A DNA stretch of 64,000 nucleotides, from contig NC_090444.1 of assembly GCF_031143425.1 (NCBI RefSeq), forward strand, positions 1,311,005,324 through 1,311,069,323, in the 5' to 3' direction. Source of the DNA: Pleurodeles waltl (taxonomy: Eukaryota; Chordata; Amphibia; Caudata; Salamandridae). The notes below the pieces were generated by a model. That model was not told the origin of the DNA, did no database searches, and was given only the letters and a program-made list of their open reading frames with translations. The translations under genes were made by a program, and so were the position numbers. Positions 23,299 to 34,619 of this stretch are shown in pieces (within the stretch, counting starts at the first letter, position 1; every line of letters starts with the position of its first letter).

Positions 23299-23301
23299 TA
23301 T

Positions 23302-25516
23302 GTGCCTGTATCACCAAATACACTGTTTGCACGCGGTGCACGCTTTTTGCTTAAGTCTGCTCTGTTTGGCACTGAAATATGTGCCTGTTTATTAAATACC
23401 CGTATTTCTGCTCACATGTCGGAAGACCACCCCTGACTATATAACTTATGACCAGGTTACCATGGGCGGCTCTTTTTATATATTCATTACGCTTTTTCCA
23501 TTTTCCTTGACCATTTCTTTACTGCACACCAAACTATAGTTTTATACAGTTTGTGATGTTCAGAGTTAATTTGCCCATGGCCATATTCTCGACCTCCTAC
23601 AATCCTTGCTTTCCGTTATTTTCATCTCTAGGTTTATCAGGGCCATCCGCACCCTTACTGCTTAAAAATCACGGGCCCGATTTGGCCAGATCTCATAAAT
23701 TTCGTGGATGATACATCCCCACAGAAGCGCTCATTTATAGCCCAATTGATACTCCTCAGGTACTAATTTTAATTTGAATATCTTATTCTTACCATATACA
23801 TTCCACCTGATATTCACGGTCTTATCACACGTTTCACTAGTTGCATGGAATCTCACACCTAATGCATGTGGTTATACACGCATGGGCCGTTTCCTATATA
23901 TATTTCTATCCGTCAATCATTGACCCTTCCTCACCTCACCTACCTGATTTCAGGTTTTATATCACACACGGTGTCACCATTATCGACACTACGCTTTAGC
24001 GTACTCTGTTTTTCTGCAACCTCTATGACTCTGGATGTACATGGTTTTCTGTTCTAGCATCCCTTTCTTTCTTCATTCTATCTTCTGGATTTAAATTAAT
24101 AATAAATTTAGATGGGTATCCATCATTGATGAGAGTACCAAAATGTATATTTTGTCTATCGAAATTCACAGCCTTGACAAAGTCTAGGAGACAAAACATG
24201 TCGGCTGTTTTCTGCATTGGCTGTTTGCTGCATTTTGCACTGCTTGCTTTAGATTGGTCTACCTACGGCTTATTGGCAACACGGCTAATAAAATTCTTCA
24301 TCTATCTACATCGTGGTTTTCGGACTCTGATTTACAGTACCACTTGGATTAACTGCGCAGGACTGCATACGGTGTGCCCTGGTTTCAATTTTCACATATG
24401 GAGAACTGATTGACCAATTAGGAATTAGGGGGATGGACAGAAAAACTCTAATAAAAAGATATGACCAGGGGCTAAAACTTCAGATGTGAGGGCAAATTCA
24501 GATGCAAGGGGGGTATGCTGATTACTTCAAGAGACGCAGTTCGAGATTCTGTAATTGGGCTCATGCTCTTGAGAGCCTGATGCACTGGTGATCGATTGAT
24601 GACCTGAAGATGAAGACTGACTTTGTTGCTGATCCCTTTCGTGGATAGGTATCTATGACAATGTGACTGATTAACTTTTATGCCTTTCTTTCTAGGTTCC
24701 AACCGCGCTGTTTTTTAGTTTTTCTCTTAGCTAGATGTTTTCCAAATTCAAGTTTTCTAAATTGTTTTTGCATGAAGTCCCACATGCTAAATACTAAACT
24801 GGGTTAGGTAAGTGTCCTTTGGGTGACGTTGACAGTGACAAATGATTGACGGACTGATTGCTGAACTCTGCTATTAATACTTTTATATTCATTTTGTTGG
24901 CTTATGCTGAAGCATTCAAGCATATGTTTTCTTAAGTTCTGATTAGATTGTGTTATTGGTGGTCATTAATGAACTAATTCTGAGTTGATTTAATAAAGTT
25001 TTATCTAACCTGATGACTTAGTAATTTACTAATAGGGAAATAAAATTGATAAAACATATAATTGAGTTGTGATTATTCATGAAATGCTGATATATTGTCT
25101 CATGCTTAATGATTCTCTTAGTGGTTGTTGATTGAATACATTGATAATTGATGTTCATCTATTACTACATAGCTAGGATACTTCATGCGATCCAAAAGGC
25201 TCATCGGCCTATACTCGTCCCCTTGTAAGTTTACTTACTAGGGACCAGGCGTGTTTGCAAGAGTAATCACCCAGGCCAAAGGGGGCATTATTTCTTCTCT
25301 ACTGTACCTGGCAGTGACAAACAGTAAAAAAGCGGCTATATATCTGCTCATCCTAAATGTGCTAACTGACATATAGCCAATTCTCTGACCTCCCCTAATC
25401 CGACGAGACATCAGAGAAGCTTGGCTATGGCGGAGGCAGAGTTTTCACCACAGTAGCCAAACTTAGGGTCTGCCCACTTCTAAATCGGGCGGCTGACCAC
25501 TATGTTGATGAGAAAT
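23302..25516. other. Unassigned region; possible Penelope-like end at 24170-24400
   Basis: No gene is recognised. At 24172-24206 the sequence CTTGACAAAGTCTAGGAGAC followed by AAAACATGTCGGC matches the style of Penelope-like terminal repeats, and TAATAAAATTCTTCATC (about 24286) plus GGTTTTCGGACTCTG fit the tail of such ends. The remainder is AT-rich without visible boundaries. Confidence 0.35.
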
Positions 25517-25519
25517 TAA

Positions 25520-26137
25520 GGGGGTCATTCTGACCCCGGCGGTCTAAGACCGCCGGGGCCAGGGTCGGCGGGAGCACCGCCGACAGGCCGGCGGTGCCCC
25601 GCAGGGTATTCTGACCGCGGCGGTTCGGCCGCGGTCAGAAGAGGCAAACCGGCGGTCTCCCGCCGGTTTACCGCTGCCCTTAGAATCCCCCATGGCGGCG
25701 CAGCTTGCTGCGCCGCCATGGGGGATTCTGACACCCCCTACCGCCATCCTGTTCCTGGCGGTTCGCCCGCCAGGAACAGGATGGCGGTAGGGGGTGCCGC
25801 GGGGCCCCTGGGGGCCCCTGCCGTGCCCATGCCACTGGCATGGGCACGGCAGGGGCCCCCGTAAGAGGGCCCCACAAAGTATTTCAGTGTCTGCCTAGCA
25901 GACACTGAAATACGCGACGGGTGCAACTGCACCCGTCGCACCTTCCCACTCCGCCGGCTCAATTCTGAGCCGGCATCCTAGTGGGAAGGTTGATTTGCCC
26001 TGGGCTGGCGGGCGGCCGCCCGCCAGCCCAGGGCAAATCTCAGAATCACCGCCGCGGTCTTTCGACCGCGGTGCGGTGTTCTGACGGCGGAACCTTGGCG
26101 GACGGCCCCGCCGTCCGCCAAGGTTAGAATCAGCCCC
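25520..26137 (-). mobile_element. Foldback MITE of 13 hairpins, H1 family
   Basis: Left end GGGGGTCATTCTGACC, right end reverse-complemented GGGGCTGATTCTAACC; TAA flanks both (25517-25519, 26138-26140). These ends equal the right and left ends of H1, so the MITE lies in reverse orientation and was probably moved by an H1-type transposase. The interior is almost nothing but consecutive hairpins: 25534-25558, 25564-25584, 25613-25636, 25646-25669, 25682-25729 (23-bp arms), 25732-25796 (30-bp arms), 25810-25860 (25-bp arms), 25879-25913, 25914-25939, 25940-25990 (with an inner hairpin), 25992-26039 (a perfect 48-bp palindrome), 26052-26071 and 26093-26123. All listed arms are perfect. GC content is far above the flanks. 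Confidence 0.92.
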
Positions 26138-26191
26138 TAAGTCTGTTGCCATTGTGACTACGTGCCAGATGTATCAAACGTTTTAGCATTC

Positions 26192-26480
26192 GCAAACGGT
26201 GCGAATCGCAAAAATCGGCCGTTTGCGAATGCAAAAACTTGTTTTGCGATGTATGAAAGGCATTCGCAGGCCAAAAAAAAGGAATTCCAAAAATTTCGAT
26301 TTTTAGCGAAGCGACATGGTTTTGCGTGTCGCAATCTGCGTATCGCAATTAGTGACATGAAAAACCGAATTGCTATTTGCATATTGCAAATTGCGAGCTC
26401 GAATAGCGACTCGCAAATAGAAATTCGGTATTTCATATCGCAAATTCCTATACGCAGATTGCGACACGCAAAACCATGTT
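26192..26480. repeat. Subterminal inverted repeats of H2 (left)
   Basis: GGTTTTGCGTGTCGCAATCT and the five bases after it (about 26317-26341) are repeated perfectly as their reverse complement near 26451-26475. Around them the whole stretch 26312-26482 is an imperfect giant palindrome, so overlapping ORFs on opposite strands encode nearly the same peptide. A further 14-bp pair, GCATTCGCAAACGG, lies at about 26188-26234. The right end (29785-29945) holds similar pairs, for example AAGAAATCGCTATTTC at 29875-29890 and 29927-29942. Confidence 0.85.
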
Positions 26481-26585
26481 GCAATGCGATGCATCAAAAA
26501 TTCGAAAATTGCGAATATTCGCAGAATGGCCTTTTGCACATGCAATTTACCACGAATTGAAACCAGGTGGTAACCAGGTGCAACC

Positions 26586-26593
26586 TATATAAA
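26586..26593 (+). promoter_or_regulatory. TATA box of the H2 transposase
   Basis: TATATAAA lies 33 bp upstream of the transposase ATG at 26626, just inside the left hairpin region. The spacing would give a very short leader. Position and sequence are seen; promoter function is inferred. Confidence 0.5.
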
Positions 26594-26625
26594 GAGGCCC
26601 AGAATGCCTCAGCCTCTTTTCCACA

Positions 26626-27752
26626 ATGGCTGCACTCTACGTCATGGCGAGGAGAATGAGGATCTTGGCAGGTTTGAGGAGAGGGAGGAGGAGACAGGAG
26701 CACATTTTCAGAGTGCGCATAACCCTTTTTGACCAGACTGAGGAGGAGATATATGAGAAGTACAGGTTGAGCTCAGCCATGATACTTGACCTCATAGATG
26801 AGCTACAACCCATACTGCAGCGCACAACACACAGGACCAATAGCATACCCACCCATGTGCAGGTATTATGCTCCCTGCACCTATTAGCCTCAGGGAGCTA
26901 TCAAGGGGTCATAGCAGCAGCTGGAGGGGTATCACAGAGTGCCCTCTCTAGATGTTTCAACGCATTTCTCAATGCCATGCTGAGCAGGATACACCAGTAC
27001 ATCAGATTCCCCCACACCCCACAGGAAATACAGCAGACAAAAATCGATTTCTACCAGATAGCACAGTTCCCCCATGTCCTAGGTGCCATAGATGGGACAC
27101 ATGTTGCAATCTGTTCACCATCGGCCACAGAGTATGTGTACCGCAACCGTAAAAACCAACATTCAATAAACATACAGGTGCAATGCCTCCTACTTCATAA
27201 CTGATCTTGTGGCCAGGTTTCCAGGGAGCAGACATGATTTGTACATCTTTCGCCACAGCAGGATTCACACAAGACTGCTAGCTGGGGAATTTGGTGAAGG
27301 ATATCTACTAGGTAATTTGCAACATTACAATGCTGCATTGATGGCAGTGTGGCGTCAGATGGCACAGCTACTCATTATGCCCTCTGTTCCTTCCAGGAGA
27401 CAGTGCCTACTCAGTGCGCACCTACATGATGACGCCCTATCTAAATCCTGCAACACCAGCAGAGCGGAGATACAATTCAGCACACAGGGCAACCCGCAAT
27501 GTGGTGGAGCGCACCTTTGGCCTGCTGAAGAGTCGCTTCCGGTGCATCCACAAAAGTGGAGGGGCACTACAGTACAGCCCGGACACGACCTGTACAATAG
27601 TGGCCACATGTGCGATCTTGCACAATATAACTACCACCAGAGGCATACCAGTGGAAATATCGGAGCCAGACTCAGATGAGGATGATAATCCCATACCACC
27701 CCTACAGCCAGCAGACAGGACCAGTGCAGCAGAAGGTAGGCAGACGTGCTGA
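26626..27752 (+). pseudogene. Harbinger (HARBI1-like) transposase (H2)
   Basis: ATG at 26626 opens a basic N-terminus (GLRRGRRRQ), then a helix-turn-helix-like part (LASGSYQGVIAAAGGVSQSA, with SRCFNAFL following), then GAIDGTHVAI with the first catalytic aspartate. A frameshift near 27185 interrupts the frame just after the IQVQC stretch; the correct frame continues with FPGSRHD. An 85-bp intron with GT/AG borders (27312-27396) is required: its two sides join to LLGDSAYS, which supplies the second aspartate. The glutamate is in VVERTFGLLKSRF, again 35 residues on. The end is acidic (EPDSDEDD) and the stop is at 27752. The length is normal for the family. Apart from the frameshift it is complete. 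Confidence 0.88.
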
Positions 27753-27975
27753 CATCACGCACAACCATTTCAGATGTAAGTAATGACAACATCACCTCAC
27801 TGACATGTAGTCCGGTAGTTAGCACCTTTATTACCTTGACTTCAGGTAACATATGTGTCACTAGGACAAAGCTATGCACAATAGGCAGACATGAACCATT
27901 AACAGTGTCACACTATTATCATCATAGTTTTACTGTATTGCTACATGTGAAGGGAGTCCCTTGTCGCCCTCAATG

Positions 27976-28901
27976 TCACTTCTTACGTCCACGCTTTCCA
28001 CTTGAGTGTGCAGTGGCCTCGCCGGCACCTCTTGTATCAGGCTCGCAGGCACTACTGTGCCTGGCACTGCGACACCTAGGATCTATCACTGGGACTTCAA
28101 GACTGCTGAGGTTAGAGGACTCCTCAGTATCCCCAACACCCAGTTGGCTGGATGTAGCACTGTGTGCTGTCTGCATAGCATCCAGAACGTTGGTTATGTG
28201 CACCAATCCCTGTGCAACGTCCCGACTGCTATGTGCTGCCTCCACCTGTGCTGCCACAGCACGCCGTGATATCAGGGCAGTTGAAGTAGCGAGCCGATTT
28301 ACGGATCTGCAAAAGCCATAGAACATTCCCATGAATTGCCGTTGGCGCCTGCGGTGGCTCACCCGCTTGTGCCTGATCTCAGTACAGAGTTCCTTAATGG
28401 CATTTGTCAGTTCCTTCGTGTTATCTGCAGCAGTTTGCTGTCCCTCATGCAGCTTGCAGATGTTTGCATTCAGAGACTCCAACTGCTTGTGCAGTCCTCC
28501 CATATTGTCATTGTGTGACTGCAACTGCCTGTGCATTGCCCTCATGTTTTTGCATTACAGGCTTTGCACTTTGAGCATGGACGCTTCAAGGCCGCCAAAG
28601 ATTGATGGGCCCTCGCCTTCATCTGTGTGCTGTGTGCCTGCATCGTGAGGCCTCCTGCAGAGAGTTGAGTGATGCTGGGGCAGGGGCTGCTGCCTTCCTG
28701 TGGATCTAGCTTCTGGGGGTAGTGTGTGGCCTTCATCCGGCATTTCATCGGAGTCCAGGTTCAACTCGTGGAGAGGTAACACCCTTGCCCTGCGTCTGAT
28801 TGGTGCTATACACAATGACTCACTGGTGTTTGAGTCCGATAGTGGTTGTGTTTCTGCATCCCCCACATTGGCACATTCTGCTGCTGCTGGGCCTGAGCCA
28901 T
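27976..28901 (-). pseudogene. Harbinger Myb/SANT-like partner, exon 2 (H2)
   Basis: Begins after the acceptor TTGTTGCAG; the phase matches exon 1. An acidic, Pro-rich linker leads to a TAA stop at 28555-28557. The same frame then continues without a break through a coiled coil (QLESLNANICKLHEGQQTAADN), a basic patch (KRVSHRRRQRQF) and a Ser-rich end finishing in GKRGRKK, so the stop looks like a single recent substitution. The coiled coil and basic end parallel the partner protein of H1. Confidence 0.75.
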
Positions 28902-29208
28902 CTGCAACAACAATGTGCAGCATGTCATTTATGAATGTATCACCAAATGTTGCACAATGGTAATAAATGTACACTTACATCATATCACTGTGAGTTGTGT
29001 GTGTTGTTCTTCTGTGTGTCTGTATACTTAATTGCTATCTATGTGCTATTTTCAGCTCAGGGTTGTGGACTACCACTCCCATAAGGCATTGTTGTGCCGC
29101 ATGTAAGATGTGGACTGGACTACTTATCACAATGCTTTGACTAATTGCTATTTCCTAAGGGGCATTTGTACATGCACACATGGGGATACACATCATTATT
29201 GGACTTAC

Positions 29209-29635
29209 CTTTGCTGGTGCTGGGTGTGCCGGAAGTGTCAATGCCAGTGACCCCACTGACAGCTTCTGGAAGCAGTGTGGACTCCACCAGGTCTTCCATG
29301 GGGGTGGAGGGTGTCTGGGTGGATGGTCCGCCTCCTGTGCTCCTTGTCTCCTTTAGCCTGCTGGCCACCCTCTCCTTGGCACGGGAACGCCGGTCGTACC
29401 ACCTCTTGCGTATCTCTTCTACCGAGCGCTGCGCAACCCCCACTGTGCAGATTTTGGTCTGGATGTCAGCCCAAAGTTTCCGCTTCTCACTCTCTTGTAC
29501 CTGGAGTGAGCTCTTCCCAAAGAGCTGGTCATGGCTCCTGACCACCTCCTCTGTGAGCACCTCCAATTCTTGCTCACTGAATTTCAGCTTCCTCTTCCTG
29601 TCTCCCTTCTCCTTCCCATTGCCAGCATTGGCCAT
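29209..29635 (-). CDS. Harbinger Myb/SANT-like partner, exon 1 (H2)
   Basis: The start is taken at ATG 29635 (MANAGNGKEKGDRKRK); an upstream in-frame start at 29764 would add 43 unrelated residues and is less likely. The domain has FSEQELEVLTEEVVRSHDQLFG, then KRKLWADIQTKICTVGV and VEEIRKRWYDRRSRAKE, the pattern of Myb/SANT-like Harbinger partners. It ends at CAAAG|GTAAGT (phase 1). Its coding strand opposes the transposase. No internal stop is seen in this exon. Confidence 0.82.
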
Positions 29636-29995
29636 GTTGGTTTTAGGTCCTGGCTTGCTCCCACAATAGCCTCCCTGGGGCTGGTCTGTGACTCTCTGAC
29701 TGCTCCTGTGGGTGTGGTACCTGGAAACAGCATGGGCTGACTCACTTACTGCTGGTGATGTCATCAGGCTGTGCCGGGTAACCGTTTTCGCAATTTGCGA
29801 TTTTCAAATACCCGAATTCTAATTTTATTTGCGATTCGGTATTTGAACCTCGCAAATTGCATTAGTGATTTTTAAGAAATCGCTATTTCTGACTCGCCAT
29901 TTTGATACATCACATTTTGCATGCCGGAAATAGCGATTTCTTAAAATTCGCTATTTGAGACTCGCAAAGCAAAATCTTGATACATCTGGCCCTAC

Positions 29996-32370
29996 GTTCC
30001 CTCTTTGCCAACATACAAATCAGGCCCTTTGGTAATATTTTTGAACAAATACCAATTGCACTCACCTGCCACCTGTGTGAAATCTCATGTGTCTTGGCCT
30101 GAAGGTGATTTGATGCAATAATGTCACGGAATGTGTGGTATAGCATAGATCATGCGTCATTTACCTTTCCAAGAGTGTCCAAACATATTTGTTTGTGTTA
30201 GTTGTTTTTCTCCTCCCACTACATACAAGATGCCCTGATCTGAAGGGAAATTACAAGTGTGAGTGAATGATATATGTAGATGTATGACGATATGGCTGGA
30301 TGAAATGAACAAGAAAGTGTAGTGTTCTGATGCCTATTACATGTAGGATTGCAAGTTTGATTGTTGCATCATGTGAGTGGAATAGGGTATGCTGTCATAA
30401 TACACCTTTCAATATTCACTCAACACTCTCTAACCCCTGAGCTGCAGTAGTCAAACTAACAGCTCAGGTGAAATCTGAGAGATCTAGTCAGTCATGCACA
30501 TGGAGACTCTGACCTCTGAGCTGTGGCATACACCTTTAACCTTGATGAGGTCCTAGTTTAGGGGTAAAGTCTACATGGAAGCCCTGTTGCATGCTGATTT
30601 TGTGCAACCTGTGACAGGCTCAATGATCTACTGCTGGGGAGTTCTGGAGCACCCGTCTGTCTGATCAAGTTGTCTGAATTGTGACGTACGGATGGCAGAA
30701 AGGTGGTCAATGATGGCTCAAGTACATGTGTGTCCTGTTGTACCTGTATTGAGGCTGGGTGCCCATGACTCTGTATTGTCGTGGCTGTAGATTCCCTCAT
30801 AACCCTTGCATTAGAGGGCGTGTTGCATGGGGGTGTAGCCGTATAGCTATGTGTAGTCTCTATCAATTTTTGTTTACTGCTGTGTGCTTCTATGTGTTTA
30901 TTTAAAAATATATAGACTTTCTTTCCAAAACTAATATTTAACATTGTATTTGTACATATTTTTTCAATACAAATATGTTTTCTCTCTATGTTCTGGTAGG
31001 GTTATCCCTGGCCTCCATTGGTTTAAGTGCTACTCCCTTTTAGCACCTGTGTGTAGTCATGTGTGGAATACGGCTGGAATAGATTTATGCTTGGGCTGTA
31101 GTACTAATGGAGTAGTGGAGGGTGTAATCTTTGTGAATAGCAACTGACTGTATGTACATACCTATCCTACTTTCTGGAATACACAAACGTTCCCACGAGT
31201 ATGTCTGGAAAACTTGCCAGGTTTCTAGACGTATGTCTAGGAATGTCGTGTGAAATTCCTAGCAGGATCTTTTTCTTGCTGTGCGGAGCTCTCCATCATG
31301 AGAACTCCGCACAGGAGTAAAATCCCCAACGAAAATGCTAACAGTTTTTTTTCCACTGAGAAAATACTTTTTTCCATGGAGAAAGCTTCAACCCCCAACC
31401 CAAGCACATTTAGAGGTGATCCTTTCCCCTTAACATCCTAGAAAGATTTGTGGCAGCCTTAATTCTAACCCTTTCTAGGGTGGAAGGGGAAGGAGACAAG
31501 TTTTTGAGTTCCAACAAGCGTCATTGTTTGTGGCGTCCACAAACCTACAAAGCAAATCATAACTAGGAACACTCACTTTCCCACCTCTCGTGTGGGCTTT
31601 GCTGGTGCAGAGACCACTGCACTAGTGGTGGAGATCTTTGTGCAAGTAAATGGGCTTAGGACTTTCAGGAATTCCTAGGAGGCCTAACTAAGGTAAATTC
31701 AGTAACAAAGACATGTTTTACGACCAAACTTACTTTACTTTATGGCCAAATTTATCTTTGTGAATAGGCCCCATATTTTTGTTTCTATTAGTAAACGAAT
31801 TAATGGCTCTGCTTTATTAGAGTTCATGTTATGTTGGCTCGTGAATAAATGATTGCCCTGTGTAATTTGAAGTCGCTGTTGACTTTCCTAAGATTGTTTA
31901 CCATCTGTGTACTAGATTGTGGAATCACAAAGACCGGTCCTTTGCTGAGCTGGAGATCTTTCAGCACACTTGTCGATATTTCTCTGCTGTGAAAGCTCTA
32001 GTCTCATCTGGGCACAAAGCTCTTCCTCTTGGAAAATAGACTTGGCGTGTTTTATAGGCACCTTACTCTGCATGAAGGCATTGAGAGATGAAAATAGGAG
32101 GTCAACAGTGAGGGAGGATAGCAGTTTGTGTAGCCTGCATGGTGTTGTGACTTCACCATGGCATCCTAACTCGTTTAAATTATGAATAGGTTCCCCTGAC
32201 ATGACACCTTGCACTTGTTTTATACATATTGTTAGCACATGCATACAAATGATACCATCCTTCCAGCGACCTGCCACTTCAACCTCATTGAATCCAAGTC
32301 AATATATAAACAAAGGGATTCAAGGACAGAAGAACATATAGATGTTGCTGGAAGAGGCAGATACAGTAAC
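29996..32370. other. Unassigned region without a recognised gene
   Basis: Only short chance ORFs. A stem near 31280-31313 (TGTGCGGAG...CTCCGCACA, one mismatch) and near-palindromes such as CTAGACGTATGTCTAG (about 31228) suggest a decayed hairpin MITE between about 31140 and 31775, but no matching ends were found. Confidence 0.35.
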
Positions 32371-32375
32371 CTTTC

Positions 32376-32632
32376 TGTAGTAGTTTGTACAGTAGGTATG
32401 TTCTAACAGTTCATATGTATTGCAGCAAAAATACTTTTACTGTTGTACTTATGTACTTGTGTTTTATTTCCCTCCTGTGTGCATCCGCGCATGAGAGCAT
32501 TCTTTTGTATTCTATTTGGAATGTATTATTTTGAATAATTTGACAGTTGCTTTGTTATTCTTGTACCTGTCGGCCATCTTTCCCGTTGCTAGGAACTTAT
32601 TTTTCATTGATGCCTGGTTCATCAATACAACA
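32376..32632 (+). repeat. Gypsy 5' LTR (257 bp)
   Basis: TG...CA ends, alignable over its whole length with 52356-52627 with scattered substitutions and small indels. It is preceded by CTTTC. The internal part begins TTTTGGCGATGATTGC, a likely primer-binding site by position. Confidence 0.88.
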
Positions 32633-32970
32633 TTTTGGCGATGATTGCTCCCAGCAGTGCCAGTCACATCGGAGGAAAATTATGAGTTTGTTTATTTCGT
32701 TATTCACTTTTTTTGGGCGAGCGCAAAGTACTCCGTCCATAAAGTAACCTCTCTTTGGGCTTCAAACCACGCCCAGGTCACGTCAGTCTCTTTCATTGGT
32801 TCCTGGGCTTGCTCTTTAAAATCTGCTTGCTTTCATTTGTGAAAGGCATGCATACGTCCTGTCTTTTCTGGTGTTTAGCCCGCCTACACAGCGCCGGTAA
32901 ACTACTAGAAACATATGAGGCTCGATGTTTTGAGCCTGGAGTCCGGACTACTTTATCTGTTAATTTTCAC

Positions 32971-33015
32971 CACAGCGCGATCGCGCTGGGGTTTACATAG
33001 CGCGATCGCGCTGTG
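32971..33015. repeat. Double GCGATCGC palindrome in the Gypsy leader
   Basis: AGCGCGATCGCGCT occurs at 32974-32987 and 32999-33012. The flanking CACAGCG and CGCTGTG make the whole 45 bp an inverted repeat with an 11-base middle. Its role is unknown; it could form a strong RNA hairpin in the genomic transcript. Confidence 0.8.
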
Positions 33016-33624
33016 TTTTTTTTGTTTTAATTTGTGTGGCAAGAAAAGTTAGGTTAGGAGTTTACAACGCAAATAGCTCCAACTCGAGCAAATGCGAGCC
33101 CCGTTGCATTGAAAATGCTTGTTATTTATGACAACTTCTGGATTCCGTCAGCACTTCAACTGTCGGTTGGTAGGAAATGGATGTTTGTGAGCAGCTGTTT
33201 TCCTGGATTTATTGACATGCTGATTTTCGGGCAGCAATTAAAGCTGTTTACAGACGGTTGCTTTCTGGCTTGATCGCAAACTGCGCACAAGCATTGCTGC
33301 TTTCATTCAGTTAAAATTCTTACGCCGTTTGACGTCTTGGTAGCACTTAAAACCATTTACAGCCGGTAGCCTTCCTGCTTGAACGCAACATATGTGCTTC
33401 CATTTTGTTTTGTTTTTATGTGCGTTTGTTCAATTGGAGTCATACATAACCTTGTTAAACCATAAGCGCCTCACTTATATCCTGAAAGCTTTGTTTTCCT
33501 CAAGTTTTCAGCAACTTAATTAAATTAAAGGAAACTGTCAAAAAAGTGAATAGCATCTCTAATTTCTTATCTTTCTGATTTGATTTTATATATATATATA
33601 TGTAAATATATAAACATACATATT

Positions 33625-34127
33625 TATTTCAATCAACAATGTTGTAATCCACCTCCTCCACTACAACAAAATCCAGGGAATGTACCCATGAAGTGGAGCA
33701 AATGGCATGGTTTATTTAATAATTTTATGATTGCCGTTGATTGGAATTCGTTTTCTGCAACAGAAAAAAAGGTTTACTATTAAATGCCATTGTACTAAAG
33801 CTCAGGAAACATTTGATCATTTATCTTTACATCAATCACCTGAAGGAACTGATATAAATGATTCTGATATTTTCTCTGAAACTTTGGACAGATTACAATT
33901 ACATTTCACGGTTGAACCAAATGTAGTTAAAGAACTTTTTAACTTTTATCCATTGCACCAATTTGCCACAGAGCCTGTTGAAGGATATGTGGCTGCTCTT
34001 CGCATTTTGGCTTCAACTTGTGATTTCGGTACCATTACTCACCAATATATTTGAGATCAAATTATTATGCACTGTTACAACAAAATGATTCAAGAACAAC
34101 TTTTGAGCCATCAAAATCCAGCATTAA
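33625..34127 (+). pseudogene. gag: Gypsy gag (capsid) remnant, 5' part
   Basis: The frame around 33685 (PMKWSKWHGLFNNFMIAVDW) and, after one frameshift near 33770, the continuation through TEPVEGYVAALRILASTC match the capsid core of Ty3/Gypsy gag, including the 'Y...L...C' pattern and a DQI block after it. It stops at the TTAA into which the piggyBac inserted; the reading resumes at 40142. There is one frameshift and one stop (TGA at 34052). Confidence 0.7.
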
Positions 34128-34143
34128 ACCCGTTCTGTGCTGG

Positions 34144-34205
34144 GGACGTAATGGTTACGTCCGCTAGCACAGTGCTCCTGTGCTGAGGACGTAACCATTA
34201 CGTCC
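34144..34205. repeat. 19-bp inverted repeat at the piggyBac left end
   Basis: GGACGTAATGGTTACGTCC (34144-34162) and its exact reverse complement (34187-34205), separated by 24 bases. Each arm is itself almost a palindrome. A position 17 bp inside the end suggests a transposase-binding or structural role, by inference. Confidence 0.85.
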
Positions 34206-34619
34206 GGGCACATGAGCTCGGAGGGAACGTGGGCTTCCCTCCCACCCCCCAGGGCACCCCTGCGCCCCCCACCATCCCACCCCCTCTAATGACGTCAGTG
34301 CACAATCGTGTGCTGACATCATTACAGGGTGCTGGTCGCGCTGGAAGCCATTTGCTTCCAGTGCGTCTTCGGAGAAACCATTAACTTTCTTTCCCTAGTC
34401 ATCTATTTCCTTGCATTTGAAGCAGTTACTTTCCTTCTTAGCGCTGGGAGGCCTTTGGGTAGCTAGGCGCTTTATAAATCTTCTAAACTAAACTAAGTTT
34501 CTCCTCCGGGGGGTGATTTCACACAGAGGCATCGGGGAAAGGAAAGGGTTTTCCTTTCCCCCGATGTCTCTTTAAATATTCCTGCTGCCCGATCGCGATG
34601 CGATCAGGCAGCAGGAATG

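Larger units (their letters stand above)
26162..29992 (+). mobile_element. PIF/Harbinger transposon H2 (3.83 kb, two genes)
   Basis: Ends are GTGCCAGATGTATCAA (26162-26177) and, reverse-complemented, GGGCCAGATGTATCAA (29977-29992): 16 bp with one mismatch. TAC flanks both (26159-26161, 29993-29995). The plus strand carries a transposase in two exons, the minus strand a two-exon Myb-like partner; the genes converge near 27.8-28.0 kb. Large inverted repeats fill both subterminal parts. Damage is slight: one frameshift in the transposase and one stop in the partner. It inserted 21 bp from the MITE ending at 26137. Confidence 0.9.

Noticed and set aside
26158..26560. ORFs of 80-132 codons on both strands
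   Set aside because: By-products of the subterminal palindrome of H2.
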